DNA of 64,000 nucleotides from Roseateles sp. YR242. Lineage in GTDB: Bacteria > Pseudomonadota > Gammaproteobacteria > Burkholderiales > Burkholderiaceae_C. The notes below the pieces were generated by a model. The model had not been told where the DNA came from. It was given only the letters and a program-made list of their open reading frames with translations, and made no database searches. Location of the stretch: positions 30,640 through 94,639 of the forward strand of contig NZ_FOAV01000019.1 in NCBI RefSeq assembly GCF_900109745.1, written 5' to 3'. This document shows, piece by piece, positions 34,158 to 42,672 of this stretch. Each line of letters opens with the position of its first letter. The stretch's first letter is position 1. Both the position numbers and the translations under genes were made by a program.

Positions 34158-35263
34158 AGGGGCGCGATTGTGGCGCGATTCACTTCCACCGTGATGTGAA
34201 CCAGTTCCTCGTGCACCGAGAGCAGACGCTTGAAGTCCGCCGGCTGGGCGTCGGAGGCCGTCACCAAGGCCACGATGCAGGCGTACTGGCCGCGCCCGAC
34301 ACGCCACACATGCAGGTCGGAAATGGTGGCCGGCCAAGGGCTGGCCTGGATGACCTCGCGCACCTCCTGCACCACCGGAGTGTCCATTTCGGCGTCCAGC
34401 AGCACGCGGCCGGTCTCCGCCAGCAGGCTGCGGGCCCAGACCAGCACCAGCGCCGCGCCCACCACCCCCATCACCGGGTCCAGCCACGCAGCCCCCCAGC
34501 GCCAGCCGGCCAGCAGGGCCACGATGGCCAGCACCGAAGTGGCCGCGTCAGCCAGCACATGGATATAGGCGGCGCGCAGGTTGAGATCGTGATGCGGGGC
34601 ACCGCCCTCAGCACGGCCCTCAGCCCCGTCATGGCCGTGGGGGCCTGCATGCGTATGGGCGCGGTGGGCGCCGGAGTGGGTGGCGAGGTGATCAGCGCGG
34701 TGGTCGGCATGGGCATGGGCATGGGCATGTGAATGGGCATGTGAATGTCCGTGTCCGTGTCCGTGACCATGCGCATGATGGTGCCCATGCGCGTGTCCAT
34801 GGTGATGCCCGCCGCGCAGCAGCCAGGCGCACAGCAGATTCACCAGCAGGCCAACGGCCGCCACGGCAACGGCCTGCTCATAGTGAATGGGCGAGGGCGA
34901 GACAAGCCGCTCCACCGATTGCACCAGCATCAGTCCCGCCACGCCCACCAGCAGCAGCGCGCTGCTGAAACCACCGAGGATCTCGATCTTCCAGGTGCCG
35001 AAGGCGAAACGTCCGTCCCGAGCCCACCGCCGGGCGGCGCCATACGCCAGCACGGACACGCCCAACGCCACCGCGTGGGAACTCATGTGCCAGCCATCGG
35101 CCAGCAACGCCATGGAGTTGAAGACATAACCACCCGTGATCTCGGCCACCATCATCAGCACCGTCAGCAGCACCGCCCAGCGGGTGTTGCGCTCGGCCAG
35201 AGGGTTGCCTTCATCAAAGACATGCGTGTGCTCGAAGGGGGCGATGGAATGGGCGGTGGGCAT
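34154..35263 (-). CDS. dmeF: CDF-family nickel/cobalt efflux transporter DmeF
   Basis: 369 residues from ATG 35263; the in-frame TTG upstream is not needed. The N-terminus IAPFEHTHVFDEGNPLAERN is typical of DmeF, and SMALLADGWHMSSHAVALGV carries the HxxxD-type metal site of the first helices. A cytoplasmic His-rich loop of about 60 residues follows the fourth helix (GGHHHGHAHGHHHAHGHGHG), then YIHVLADAATSVLAIVALLA with the second metal site. The C-terminal domain ends DLHVWRVGRGQYACIVAL. Ni/Co export is inferred from the family and from the adjacent RcnR-type regulator and operator. Confidence 0.93.
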   Translation of the reverse strand: MPTAHSIAPFEHTHVFDEGNPLAERNTRWAVLLTVLMMVAEITGGYVFNSMALLADGWHMSSHAVALGVSVLAYGAARRWARDGRFAFGTWKIEILGGFSSALLLVGVAGLMLVQSVERLVSPSPIHYEQAVAVAAVGLLVNLLCAWLLRGGHHHGHAHGHHHAHGHGHGHGHSHAHSHAHAHAHADHRADHLATHSGAHRAHTHAGPHGHDGAEGRAEGGAPHHDLNLRAAYIHVLADAATSVLAIVALLAGWRWGAAWLDPVMGVVGAALVLVWARSLLAETGRVLLDAEMDTPVVQEVREVIQASPWPATISDLHVWRVGRGQYACIVALVTASDAQPADFKRLLSVHEELVHITVEVNRATIAPL

Positions 35264-35282
35264 CGGGAGGGCCTTGTACAAA

Positions 35283-35297
35283 TACTCCCCCCCAGTA
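35283..35297. promoter_or_regulatory. RcnR/DmeR-type operator between dmeF and dmeR
   Basis: TACTCCCCCCCAGTA, whose complement is TACT, seven G, AGTA. This equals the published RcnR recognition pattern TACT-G6-N-AGTA (recalled from the literature). Flanking AAT and TAT extend the dyad. It lies 20 bp from dmeF and 25 bp from dmeR, so it can control both. Confidence 0.85.
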
Positions 35298-35321
35298 TAT
35301 TGCCCAGCCTAAAATGCGGCC

Positions 35322-35597
35322 ATGGCACACACCATCACAGGGAAAAAGAAGCTGCTCGGCCGCATCCGCCGTATCCAGGGGCAGGCCACGGCGCTGGAAC
35401 GCGCGGTGGACGGCGAAGCCGACTGCCTGGCGGTTCTGCAACAGATCTCCGCCATCCGCGGGGCGGTCAACGGGCTGATGGCCGAGGTTCTGGAAGGGCA
35501 CCTGCGGGAGCACCTGGCCGACCCCTCGCTGGACGATGAAGCCCGCCGGACGGAGACGGACGCGGTGGCGCAGGTGCTCAAGTCCTATTTGCGCTAG
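35322..35597 (+). CDS. dmeR: RcnR/FrmR-family metal-responsive repressor (DmeR-like)
   Basis: 91 residues, an all-helical CsoR/RcnR-type repressor. The four residues that bind Ni/Co in E. coli RcnR (His3, Cys35, His60, His64) are present at the same positions here, so a nickel/cobalt specificity is well supported; formaldehyde sensing (FrmR type) is less likely. The gene is divergent from dmeF with the operator between them. Metal binding should release DNA and allow dmeF expression. A hairpin at 35603-35635 follows the stop. Confidence 0.92.
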   Translation: MAHTITGKKKLLGRIRRIQGQATALERAVDGEADCLAVLQQISAIRGAVNGLMAEVLEGHLREHLADPSLDDEARRTETDAVAQVLKSYLR

Positions 35598-35602
35598 GGG
35601 AG

Positions 35603-35635
35603 CTCGGCATCACTGCAGCGAGGCGTGATGCCGAG
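35603..35635 (+). terminator. Hairpin downstream of dmeR
   Basis: CTCGGCATCAC and GTGATGCCGAG form an 11-bp stem with an 11-nt loop, 5 bp after the stop codon. There is no T run, so it may act as a Rho-assisted terminator or a 3'-end stabiliser. Confidence 0.65.
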
Positions 35636-35659
35636 GTTCCCAAGGGAACAAACCCTTTC

Positions 35660-35668
35660 TGTCCTACA
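35660..35668 (+). promoter_or_regulatory. TGTCCTACA motif upstream of the DUF1003 gene
   Basis: Second occurrence of the nonamer noted at 31364, here 92 bp before the DUF1003 start. Shared control by a stress-type regulator is possible but unproven. Confidence 0.3.
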
Positions 35669-35760
35669 CGCAATAACGCCGTAAGCCGACGCCACAGGGG
35701 CGGCGGCCAGCGCACCATCGCGGCACAGCGCTGCTACGCCAGCGCCCTGAGGAGATATTG

Positions 35761-36468
35761 GTGACCGTCGCCCACGTGCCGCATGCCCCCCGCCGCCCCA
35801 CAGCCCCTCCGTCCGGCCGCCGCTCCCGGCCCGAAATCATCGATGACGCCGGCGGCGACAACGATGAGGACCTGGCCAGCCTCACCCGCGAGAACATCGC
35901 GGCCGTGGCCCGCCTGGAGGCCGCGCTGGAAGGCCAGGCCACGGGCGCCGACCGGTTCGCGGATCAGATCCGTCGCTTCTGCTCCAGCACTCAGTTCATT
36001 GCCATGCACGTGATCTGGTTCGCGGGCTGGATCCTGTGGAACACCCTGCATGGGATGCCGCACTTCGACCCCTACCCCTTCACCTTCCTGACCCTGGTGG
36101 TCTCGCTGGAGGCGATCTTCCTGTCGGCCTTCGTGCTCATCAGCCAAGCCCATTCCGGACGCCTGGATGAACAGCGCAACCGGCTGGACCTGCAGATCAA
36201 TCTGTTGACCGAGCAGGAAAACACCAAGATGCTGGTGATGCTGGACCGAATCGCGGAAGCCGTGGGCGTTCCCACGCAGGACGATGCCCGGTTACGCGCC
36301 ATGCAGCAGGCTGTCGCGCCCGGGGAACTGGCCGAACAGATTGCGGAGGCGATCCAGGCAGGCGCAGCCGCGAAACGGGCCGGCCGGAAAGACACTGAGA
36401 AAGACGCAGCGAAGGACGCCGACGAGGCCGCCAGGCCCGGTGAAGCGCATTCGCCTCGCGCCCGCTGA
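35761..36468 (+). CDS. DUF1003 family membrane protein
   Basis: 235 residues if translation starts at GTG 35761; TTG 35758 is equally in frame, and GAGGAG lies just upstream. The N-terminal 60 residues are Pro/Arg-rich. The DUF1003 domain then shows DRFADQIRRFCSSTQFIAMH, two membrane helices, and the helical tail DLQINLLTEQENTKMLVMLD. The C-terminus is Ala/Lys-rich. Family function is unknown, with frequent links to stress or transport. It ends 62 bp before the CheB/CheR fusion gene. Confidence 0.88.
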   Translation: MTVAHVPHAPRRPTAPPSGRRSRPEIIDDAGGDNDEDLASLTRENIAAVARLEAALEGQATGADRFADQIRRFCSSTQFIAMHVIWFAGWILWNTLHGMPHFDPYPFTFLTLVVSLEAIFLSAFVLISQAHSGRLDEQRNRLDLQINLLTEQENTKMLVMLDRIAEAVGVPTQDDARLRAMQQAVAPGELAEQIAEAIQAGAAAKRAGRKDTEKDAAKDADEAARPGEAHSPRAR

Positions 36469-36530
36469 GCCGCCCACCCTCCCACGACGGTAGACTCGGC
36501 CGGCGAGAGACATGAATAAGGGGCGTTGGG

Positions 36531-39500
36531 GTGGATCCAGATCAGAATCCGGTGGTTCGCGTAGTCGTACTAGGCGGCTCGGCGGGCAGCATCGATGTGC
36601 TGGGCACGGTGCTGTCGGGCCTGCCGCAGCAGCCGGGTTTTGCCGTACTCGTCATCACGCACCTGCCATCGGATACCGTCTCCCACCTGGACGATCTGCT
36701 GAAGAAGCGCACCGACCTGCCGGTGGAACGCCTGCAGCACCTCACCAAGATCGAACACGACCACGTCTACGTGCTGCCTGAGGACGCCTGTGTCCAGGCG
36801 CTCGATGGGCACTTCCGGCTGACGCGGCGCCAGCCTGGCCCGCACCTGCCACTGGATTTTTGCCTGGCCTCGATGGCGCAGGACCCCGACGTGCATGCCG
36901 CCGTGGTGGTGCTCTCCGGCTCCGGCCGCGACGGCGCCAATGGGCTGGCGGATCTGCGTTCCGCCGGGGGCCTCGTGATTGCGCAGGCGCCCAACACCGC
37001 CGAGCACGACGGCATGCCCACGGCCGCGATCAACACCGGCCTGGTCGACCAGGTGCTGCCGCCGGCCGAAATTGCCCCTGCGCTGGTCAGGCGTTTTGGT
37101 GATCCCAGCCACGACACCGATGACGGCCCGATGCAGACCAATGCGGACGCACTGGAAACGGCGCTGGCTATCGTGCAGCAGAAGACCGGCGTGAACCTGG
37201 GCTACGTCAAGGACGTCAACCTGCGACGGCGCTTCCTGCGACGGGTGCTGCTGCAAAAGAACCGCGACGTGGCGGCCTACCTTCAATTGCTGCGAGGCGA
37301 TGCGCAAGAGGCAGCAGCCCTGCGGGATGATGTGCTCATCGGCGTGACCGCGTTTTTCCGAGACACGGAGTTCGTCAACGTCCTGCGGCAGACCGTCATT
37401 CCGAAGTTGCTGGAGCTGCGCCACGACCCCATCCGTGTCTGGGTTCCCGCCTGCTCGACCGGCGAGGAGGTCTACACCATCGCCATGCTGATTCGCGATG
37501 CACTGCAGGCCGAAGGGCTGAGCCGACGCGTGCAGATCTTCGGCACCGACATCAACGAAGCCTCCATCGAAACGGCGCGTGCCGGCCGCTACAGCGCCGC
37601 CTCGGTCGAGAACGTGCCCCAGCCCATCCGCGACACTGCCTTCAACGCCACCGCCAGCGGCTACCTGGTCAGCAAGGACCTGCGGGAGATGTGTGTGTTT
37701 GCGCGGCACAACCTGCTGACCCACGCGCCCTTTTCCGGCATGGGCCTGATCAGTTGCCGCAACATGATGATCTACCTGCGCAAAGAGGCGCAGCAGCATG
37801 TGCTGGAGGTGCTTCACTACGCCTGCCGGCCCGATGGCTTGTTGATCCTGGGCCGTGCCGAGGCGGCCTCCCAGGCGGATGGATTCGAACACGCGGGTGC
37901 GCCGCACCTCTACCGCAAGCTCACTTCGGCGCGCCGGCAGCGCTCCTTGTTCCCCATTGACGCCCTGCGGCCTTGGGCCAGTGAAGGCAGCGCGCCGCGC
38001 CCGACCCAGCCGCCGGCACCGGATCTCATTGCGGAGGCGATCAACCGGGTGGCCCTGGCGCGATATGCGCCGCCAGGATTCGTGGTGGACGCCAATGGCG
38101 ATGTGGTGCAGTTTCGCGGCGACGTCGCGGCTTTTGTCGCCCCCGCCACCGGCGAAGCCACGCTGGCCCTGCCCCGCCTGCTGCACGCCGAGCTCAACGT
38201 GCCGGTACGCACGGCACTGATCGAGGCCAAGCGCACCGGCCAGCCTGTGCGCCGCGAACGTGTGCAGTTCATGGAACGCCGTTACGTGCTGGAGGTGCTC
38301 CCGGTCGACACCAAGGAGGCGATCCTGCACTTCCTGGTGACCTTGGCGCCGCAGCTGGACGAAGCCGGCCCCACCATCTTGCTGCCCTCCCAACCGCCCC
38401 GGGCGCGGATGGATGAGCTGGAACGCACGGTCACCACACTCTCCGATGAGCTGGAAGCCACCCAGCTGCAATTGAAGACCCTGGTGATCGAGTTCGAATC
38501 CGCCAACGAGGAACTGCGTACGGCCAACGAGGAGATGCTCAGCACCAACGAGGAACTGCAGAGCGCCAATGAAGAGCTGCAGAGTGCCAAGCAGGAGCTG
38601 GAGTCGGCCAACCAGGAGCTGGTGTCCCTCAATGAAGAGCTGAAGTCCCGCAATGATCAGCTGGACGTGGTGAATGACGATCTCAGCAACCTCGTGGAGG
38701 GCATCCCCTTGCCAGTGGTGCTGCTGGACCGCCAGTTGAAGCTGCGGCACGCATCACCGCCGGCCGCGCAGCTGTTCGGTCTCTCTGCGGAACACATCGG
38801 CCAGCCGCTGAGCGCTGTGAGCAGCCGCTTCTCGGTGGGCGACCTGGAGCAGCTGGTGCAGGCGGCCGTGCAGGGCCTGACCGCCATCGAACACGAATAC
38901 CAGGACAACGAACAACGCTGGTGGATGGTGAACGTACGGGCCTACCGTACAGCGGACGAGCGCATTGACGGCGCGGTCATTGCCTTCCAGGACATCCATC
39001 AGCTCAAGCGCGCGGTGGACCAGGCGCAGCACGCACGAGGTGATGCGGAGCGCGCCAACACCGCCAAGGACGACTTCCTCGGCATGGTCTCCCACGAGCT
39101 GCGTGCGCCGCTGAACGTGATTTCCGGCTGGGCGTCCGTGCTGCGGCAGGCGCATGAGCGCCATGCGCTGGACGAGGCTGCCACGGGACGGGCCATCGCC
39201 ACCATCCTCAAGCATTGCCAGGCGCAGGCGCAATTGATCGACGATCTGCTGGATGTGTCGCGCATCACGTCGGGCCACCTGGCACTGGAGATGCGGCCGA
39301 TCGACCTGGCGGCCAGCGCGCGGGCCGTGATCGAAGGGCTGATGCCAGCCGCCCAGGCCAAGCAGCTGACGCTGGTGGCGAGCGGCTTGCAGGACGTCTT
39401 GCGCATCCAGGGTGACGCGCGCCGCGTTCAGCAGGTGGTGTCCAACCTGCTGGGCAATGCGCTCAAGTTCACGCCTTCGGGCGGCCGCATCACCCTGAGC

Positions 39501-40226
39501 CTGAGCCGCGTGGGGGCCATGATCGAGCTGGCTGTGGCGGATACCGGCATCGGGGTCGGCCCCGAACTGCTGCCCCACCTGTTCGACCGGTTCACGCAAT
39601 CGGACATCAGCCGCACTCGTGAATATGGGGGATTGGGGCTGGGGCTTTCCATCGTCCGGCATCTGGTGCAGGCGCATGGGGGCACCGTGGCGGCCCATAG
39701 CGACGGTGAGGGGCGGGGCACACGGTTGACGGTGCGCTTCCCGGCCGTGGATGTGGTGCAGGAGCTGTCGCCGATCACGGCAGCCGCCAGTACGGGGCCG
39801 GTGGACCTGGTGGGCTTGCAGCTGCTTCTGGTGGACGACGATCCCCATGCCTTGGAGGCACTGGAGCAGCTGATGCGTATGGCAGGCGCCTCCGTGCGCA
39901 CGGCGGGCTCCGTCTCGGACGCACGCGACCTTCTGGCGCAGCAGCGCTTTGATGCGCTGGTGAGTGATGTGGCGATGCCCGGGACCGACGGGTATGCGCT
40001 GATCCGCGAACTGCGAGAACAGGAACATCGGCAACGGACCGGAACCAACGGTGCCGAGAGCGCCCTCCCTACGCCGCACGACCGGGTGACCGCCATCGCC
40101 CTCAGCGGCCTGGCCACCCTGCAGGACCGCGACGCCGCCATCTCTGCGGGCTTTGACGATCACCTGCCCAAGCCGGTAGATGTGGACCGCTTGATGGAGC
40201 GGCTGGCGCTGGCGCGGGGGCGCTGA
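36531..40226 (+). CDS. CheB-CheR-PAS-histidine kinase-receiver fusion protein
   Basis: 1231 residues from a GTG start. Order: CheB methylesterase (1-190; Ser in GGSAGS, His in ITHLPSD, Asp in GSGRDGANG); CheR methyltransferase (about 215-460; VTAFFRD, VPACSTGEEVYTIAML, ISCRNMMIYL); a coiled coil of repeated NEEL units (about 625-720); a PAS domain (about 720-820); a kinase core (phospho-acceptor in VSHELRAPLNVISGW near 853; ATPase motifs VADTGIGVGPELL and GGLGLGLSIVRHLV); and a C-terminal receiver (LLLVDDDPHALE; Asp near 1145 in LVSDVAMPG). No chemotaxis operon is nearby, so it is probably a stand-alone hybrid sensor rather than a flagellar protein. Confidence 0.93.
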   Translation: MDPDQNPVVRVVVLGGSAGSIDVLGTVLSGLPQQPGFAVLVITHLPSDTVSHLDDLLKKRTDLPVERLQHLTKIEHDHVYVLPEDACVQALDGHFRLTRRQPGPHLPLDFCLASMAQDPDVHAAVVVLSGSGRDGANGLADLRSAGGLVIAQAPNTAEHDGMPTAAINTGLVDQVLPPAEIAPALVRRFGDPSHDTDDGPMQTNADALETALAIVQQKTGVNLGYVKDVNLRRRFLRRVLLQKNRDVAAYLQLLRGDAQEAAALRDDVLIGVTAFFRDTEFVNVLRQTVIPKLLELRHDPIRVWVPACSTGEEVYTIAMLIRDALQAEGLSRRVQIFGTDINEASIETARAGRYSAASVENVPQPIRDTAFNATASGYLVSKDLREMCVFARHNLLTHAPFSGMGLISCRNMMIYLRKEAQQHVLEVLHYACRPDGLLILGRAEAASQADGFEHAGAPHLYRKLTSARRQRSLFPIDALRPWASEGSAPRPTQPPAPDLIAEAINRVALARYAPPGFVVDANGDVVQFRGDVAAFVAPATGEATLALPRLLHAELNVPVRTALIEAKRTGQPVRRERVQFMERRYVLEVLPVDTKEAILHFLVTLAPQLDEAGPTILLPSQPPRARMDELERTVTTLSDELEATQLQLKTLVIEFESANEELRTANEEMLSTNEELQSANEELQSAKQELESANQELVSLNEELKSRNDQLDVVNDDLSNLVEGIPLPVVLLDRQLKLRHASPPAAQLFGLSAEHIGQPLSAVSSRFSVGDLEQLVQAAVQGLTAIEHEYQDNEQRWWMVNVRAYRTADERIDGAVIAFQDIHQLKRAVDQAQHARGDAERANTAKDDFLGMVSHELRAPLNVISGWASVLRQAHERHALDEAATGRAIATILKHCQAQAQLIDDLLDVSRITSGHLALEMRPIDLAASARAVIEGLMPAAQAKQLTLVASGLQDVLRIQGDARRVQQVVSNLLGNALKFTPSGGRITLSLSRVGAMIELAVADTGIGVGPELLPHLFDRFTQSDISRTREYGGLGLGLSIVRHLVQAHGGTVAAHSDGEGRGTRLTVRFPAVDVVQELSPITAAASTGPVDLVGLQLLLVDDDPHALEALEQLMRMAGASVRTAGSVSDARDLLAQQRFDALVSDVAMPGTDGYALIRELREQEHRQRTGTNGAESALPTPHDRVTAIALSGLATLQDRDAAISAGFDDHLPKPVDVDRLMERLALARGR

Positions 40227-40293
40227 GGAAGGCGCACTCCCCAGCAGGCATGCACCTTGCCGCGCCTCCCCGGAAGCACCCGGGAGCCCGCGC

Positions 40294-41397
40294 ATGAGTT
40301 CTTTGCCCGATATCCAGCCGGTCGTGTTCTCGCCAGAGATCGAACAGACCGCGCCGGACGAAATCAACACCATCGCCGAACTGGTCGAGGTCTTCCTCGG
40401 CATGGCCCACACGGTGGCGGACTATGAAGGCCACGCCTTCAGGGCCGTCCACGCCAAGGGTCATGCCTTGCTCCGCGGCAAGCTGACCGTGCGCGAAGGC
40501 CTGCCCGCCGTCTACGCCCAGGGGCTCTTCGCGCAGCCGGGCGAGTACGAAGCCATCATGCGCATGTCTTCCCCGCCAGCGGAACAATTGTCCGATCAGG
40601 TCTCCACCCCACGCGCCGTGGCCCTCAAGCTGATGCGTGTCCCGGGCGAGCGGGTCCCTGAATCACGGGACCACGATACGCAGGACTTCCTGATGGTCAA
40701 CGGTCCCGTCTTCACCCGCCCCGGCCCCAAGGAATTCCTGCGGGATGCCAAGCTGCTTGCCGCCACCACCGAGAAGGCGCCAGAGGCCAAGGAAGTGTTC
40801 TCCAGCGTGCTGCGCGGCGCGGAGAAGGTCATCGAGGCCTTGGGCGGAGAGAGTGAAACGCTCAAGGCCCTCGGTGGCGAGCCGGCAACGCACCCGTTGG
40901 GGGACACCTTCTACGCACAGACGCCCTTCCTCTACGGGCCGTACATCGCCAAGTTCGCCCTGGCGCCCGTCTCGCCTGCCCTGACGGCGCTCACGGATCA
41001 GCCGCTCCAGAGCGAAGATGAGGATGCCCAGCGCCACGCCATCTCGGCCTTTTTCCACGACCGCGACGGTGCGCCGGTGGAGTGGGAACTGCGGGTCCAG
41101 CTCTGCACCGATCTGGCGCGCATGCCCGTCGAGGACGCGTCCGTCCAGTGGCCGGAGGCGCTCAGCCCCTTCGTGGCGGTGGCCTCGCTGGTGGTGCCAC
41201 CCCAGCAGAGTTGGCTGCAGGGCCGCAGCCAGGTGGAAGAAGATGAGCTGGCCTTCGACCCCTGGCACACGGTGGCGGCGCACCGACCGCTGGGCGCGGT
41301 CAACCGGGCCCGCCGGGTGGTGCTGGCCGCCTCGCGGCAGTTCCGCGGTGCGTTCAACCGCTGCCCGATTCACGAGCCGAAGCTGCGCCGTGCCTGA
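40294..41397 (+). CDS. Catalase-fold heme protein (SrpA-like family)
   Basis: 367 residues, shorter than typical catalases. The distal His region is FRAVHAKGHALLRGKL, followed by STPRAVALKLMRVPGE and QDFLMVNGPVF, all recognisable from the catalase-family (SrpA-like) proteins. The proximal Tyr motif of true catalases is not clear to me, so peroxidase or peroxygenase activity on an unknown substrate is as likely as catalase. It starts 67 bp after the CheB/CheR fusion gene on the same strand and may be in its operon. Confidence 0.82.
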   Translation: MSSLPDIQPVVFSPEIEQTAPDEINTIAELVEVFLGMAHTVADYEGHAFRAVHAKGHALLRGKLTVREGLPAVYAQGLFAQPGEYEAIMRMSSPPAEQLSDQVSTPRAVALKLMRVPGERVPESRDHDTQDFLMVNGPVFTRPGPKEFLRDAKLLAATTEKAPEAKEVFSSVLRGAEKVIEALGGESETLKALGGEPATHPLGDTFYAQTPFLYGPYIAKFALAPVSPALTALTDQPLQSEDEDAQRHAISAFFHDRDGAPVEWELRVQLCTDLARMPVEDASVQWPEALSPFVAVASLVVPPQQSWLQGRSQVEEDELAFDPWHTVAAHRPLGAVNRARRVVLAASRQFRGAFNRCPIHEPKLRRA

Positions 41398-41476
41398 GGC
41401 GGCCACCCGCCATGGCCAATAAGAAGCCGCGCCTTGATGCAAGGACGTCAGCAGCGGGTGATCGATAGGGCCGTCG

Positions 41477-42550
41477 TCAGTTGGCCGTCTCGGACGGCGA
41501 TGCCAGGCCTTGCTGCTGCCGCGCGCGCTTGACCTCATACATGCGGGCGTCCGCCAGCTGCAACGCTTCTTCCGCGCTGAGGCCCACCGGGTTCAGTGCA
41601 ACCACCCCGACGCTGGCGCCCGCGTACTGAACCGCCTGGCTACCCAGATCAAAGCGCCCCACAGTGGCCAGCGTGGCTCTCTGCTGCAGCGTTGCCGCCG
41701 CCTGCAGGGCTTCGCCTCGTTCAATGACGGTGCCGGCATTGGCCGGCAACGCACGCATATCCAGGCCCGGGCCCACCACGACAAATTCGTCGCCGCCCAT
41801 GCGGGCCAGCATGTCCGACCCGCGCATTTCCAGCGCCAGCCGCTGGGCCACTTCCTTCAGGAACAGGTCTCCCGCCTGGTGGCCCAGCCGGTCATTGATC
41901 GCCTTGAAGCCGTCCAGGTCGATGCAACCCACCAGCAGGCAACTGCCGTCTCGGCTGGCACGCTGGATCAGCCGCTGCAGCTCATCGAACAGGGCGCGGC
42001 GGTTGGGCAAGCCGGTCAGGACGTCGGTCAGGGCAAAGGTGGCCAGTTGCTCGTTGGCGGCCCGCAGCTCGGCCATCAACTTCTCACGCTGGATGAACTG
42101 CCCGACCAGGGACGAGAACAGGGCCAGGACGGAATGGGCCTGCGGCTGGATGTCCTGCCGACGCGCGCTGGCGGCGCACAAAGTACCGATCAGTTCGCCA
42201 TCGTCGGTGCGGACCGGGGTGCTGACATAGGTCTGGATGCCCAGTTGGCGCGCCGCTTCGCTGTCTCCCCAGCGGTCGGGAACGTCGTTGGTGGCCATGC
42301 GGCCTTCATCCAGCGCGCGTTTGCACAGTGTGTCTTCCCACGGAAGCGTCAAGCCTTCCGGGATCTGCAGCACCCCTTCGTTGCGGGCCAGCCGCACCTG
42401 CTGCTGGCCGGCGTGCAGGTCGACCGTGGTCAGGTAGGTCGATTCAAGTCCGGTGACCTCGCCCAGCATGTCCAGCAGCGGGCGGGTGAGTTGTTCGAGG
42501 TTGCGGGCCGCTGGGACGGAGGAAGACAGCTGGGCAAGCAGGGCATCCAA
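41477..42550 (-). CDS. GAF-GGDEF diguanylate cyclase
   Basis: 357 residues with no membrane helix. A GAF domain (about 20-155; LLDMLGEVTGLESTYLTTVD and STPVRTDDGELIGTLCA) precedes a GGDEF domain with LTGLPNRRALFDELQRL and the active site MGGDEF. An RGSD motif five residues before it is the usual inhibitory (I-) site. It should synthesise c-di-GMP in response to a ligand of the GAF domain. It converges on the catalase-fold gene with 79 bp between the stop codons. Confidence 0.93.
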   Translation of the reverse strand: MDALLAQLSSSVPAARNLEQLTRPLLDMLGEVTGLESTYLTTVDLHAGQQQVRLARNEGVLQIPEGLTLPWEDTLCKRALDEGRMATNDVPDRWGDSEAARQLGIQTYVSTPVRTDDGELIGTLCAASARRQDIQPQAHSVLALFSSLVGQFIQREKLMAELRAANEQLATFALTDVLTGLPNRRALFDELQRLIQRASRDGSCLLVGCIDLDGFKAINDRLGHQAGDLFLKEVAQRLALEMRGSDMLARMGGDEFVVVGPGLDMRALPANAGTVIERGEALQAAATLQQRATLATVGRFDLGSQAVQYAGASVGVVALNPVGLSAEEALQLADARMYEVKRARQQQGLASPSETAN

Positions 42551-42672
42551 GATGTGTAACGCGCAAAGGTAGTCTGGCGCGGCGATCTTAGCCGAGCGCG
42601 CTCCGCCCCCCTATGCGTAGTCTCCGACCCCGTGGAAGCGGGGGGCGCGAGCAAGTAGCGCGGCGCCCGGCC

